From positions 1-5,795 of the forward strand of contig JAPWUY010000145.1 in NCBI GenBank assembly GCA_028275295.1: 5,795 nucleotides of DNA. Direction: 5' to 3'. Position numbers and translations under genes: made by a program. Below, in pieces: positions 5,583-5,795 of the stretch. Each line of letters opens with the position of its first letter. Positions within the stretch are counted from its first letter, which is position 1. Under the pieces are notes generated by a model. That model did no database searches. It was not told the origin of the DNA and was given only the letters and a program-made list of their open reading frames with translations. The stretch is from Thermodesulfobacteriota bacterium. GTDB taxonomy: Bacteria; Desulfobacterota; Desulfocorpusculales; Desulfocorpusculum.

Positions 5583-5679
5583 CGGGCGTGCGGAGCCCGC
5601 CCCTCCACGGGGGGCAAGCCTCGGTGGGAGGCCTTGCGGGGGAAACCCCGGGACGGCGCGAAAGGCACTTTTCTCGGAG
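5583..5679. repeat. Repeat unit 4 (truncated on the right)
   Basis: The unit opens with the same CGGGC/GCCCG hairpin, extended to GCGGGC/GCCCGC from 5582. It continues with CCCC-TCCAC-GGGG and a clean GGGG-GAAA-CCCC stem-loop (5638-5649), and reaches TTTTCTCGG at 5669-5677. The core hairpin that should follow is missing or ruined, and similarity to the other units ends there. Confidence 0.65.
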
Positions 5680-5795
5680 ATACTGTGTTGGGTTGTCAAG
5701 CCTCCTTGGTTTAGGGAGAGTGGGCTCCCTGGTAATGAAACGCTGGGTTGAAGGGCTGCGCCGACTTGAGAACCCCAATGGCAATGTGAACTAGC
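5680..5795. other. Right-hand end of window, no recognised gene
   Basis: The array ends and unrelated sequence begins. One hairpin is visible: AGGGAG (5713-5718) with CTCCCT (5725-5730), loop of six, without a T-run. A short plus frame from ATG 5735 to TAG 5792-5794 (MKRWVEGLRRLENPNGNVN) has no ribosome site and no family match that I recognise. Confidence 0.35.

Larger units (their letters stand above)
4912..5679. repeat. Imperfect tandem repeat array, period about 228 bases
   Basis: Landmarks recur at steady steps. CGGGCGTGC(G/A)GAGCCCG starts at 5126, 5354 and 5583. A TTTTCTCGG-like motif starts at 4988, 5215, 5443 and 5669. The hairpin core starts at 4999, 5226 and 5454. A block ending (A/G)AGCC(G/A)GTGGCC occurs near 5075 and 5300, with a weaker trace in the third unit. 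Units diverge by many substitutions and small indels, so the array is old or under loose selection. Reading frames across it on both strands are Arg/Pro/Gly rich and follow the repeat, without ribosome sites, so I regard it as non-coding. The base composition is CpG-rich, unlike the genes to the left. Confidence 0.8.

Noticed and set aside
4912..5679. CRISPR array or integron attC sites
   Set aside because: The repeated step is about 228 bases with similarity spread over the unit, not 24-48 base repeats with unique spacers. No attC-type core sites or cassette genes are visible.
5735..5794. Short frame MKRWVEGLRRLENPNGNVN as a mobile-element remnant
   Set aside because: Nineteen residues are too few to assign, and neither terminal repeats nor a transposase motif are present.
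1..5795. tRNA or rRNA genes
   Set aside because: I saw no cloverleaf with a T-loop GTTCGA-type motif and CCA-side acceptor pairing, and no rRNA-like conserved blocks.

Overview
The window looks like a chromosomal stretch from a GC-rich bacterium. Arginine is written mostly with AGG/AGA and isoleucine often with ATA, and proteins are led by purine-rich Shine-Dalgarno (SD) sites. The gene set (alpha/beta-type pyruvate dehydrogenase, a glutaryl-CoA dehydrogenase-like enzyme, a PilZ protein) would suit an anaerobic Gram-negative such as a member of the Desulfobacterota. That placement is an inference from gene content and codon style, not something the sequence proves.

Left part (1-2602, + strand): the 3' end of pdhA, then pdhB and pdhC, a compact operon for the E1 alpha, E1 beta and E2 parts of the pyruvate dehydrogenase complex. 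Together they decarboxylate pyruvate on thiamine diphosphate and pass the acetyl group through lipoyl-lysine to CoA. The E3 gene (dihydrolipoamide dehydrogenase) does not follow; a convergent gene begins 45 bases after pdhC.

Middle part (2648-4508, - strand): a PilZ-domain gene with a readable sigma70-type promoter, then a 226-base spacer, then an acyl-CoA dehydrogenase of the glutaryl-CoA dehydrogenase type. The spacer carries two perfect 10-bp complementary pairs in a pseudoknot order. A probable intrinsic terminator follows, directly before the strong SD of the dehydrogenase. This is either the 3' end of the PilZ transcript or a structured leader controlling the dehydrogenase. The dehydrogenase keeps the substrate-binding Arg and catalytic Glu but has replaced the Tyr (and a Glu) linked to decarboxylation in human glutaryl-CoA dehydrogenase.

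Right part (4509-5795): no convincing gene. It starts with an AT-rich strip holding a 14-base palindrome next to the PilZ promoter. About 350 bases without recognisable content follow. Then comes an imperfect tandem array with a period of about 228 bases (roughly 4912-5679, two full and two partial units). Each full unit carries several short hairpins, and one of these keeps its pairing while its bases change between units. The array is rich in CpG, unlike the genes to its left. The array with its conserved hairpin, the structured spacer and the altered dehydrogenase active site are the observations most worth following.
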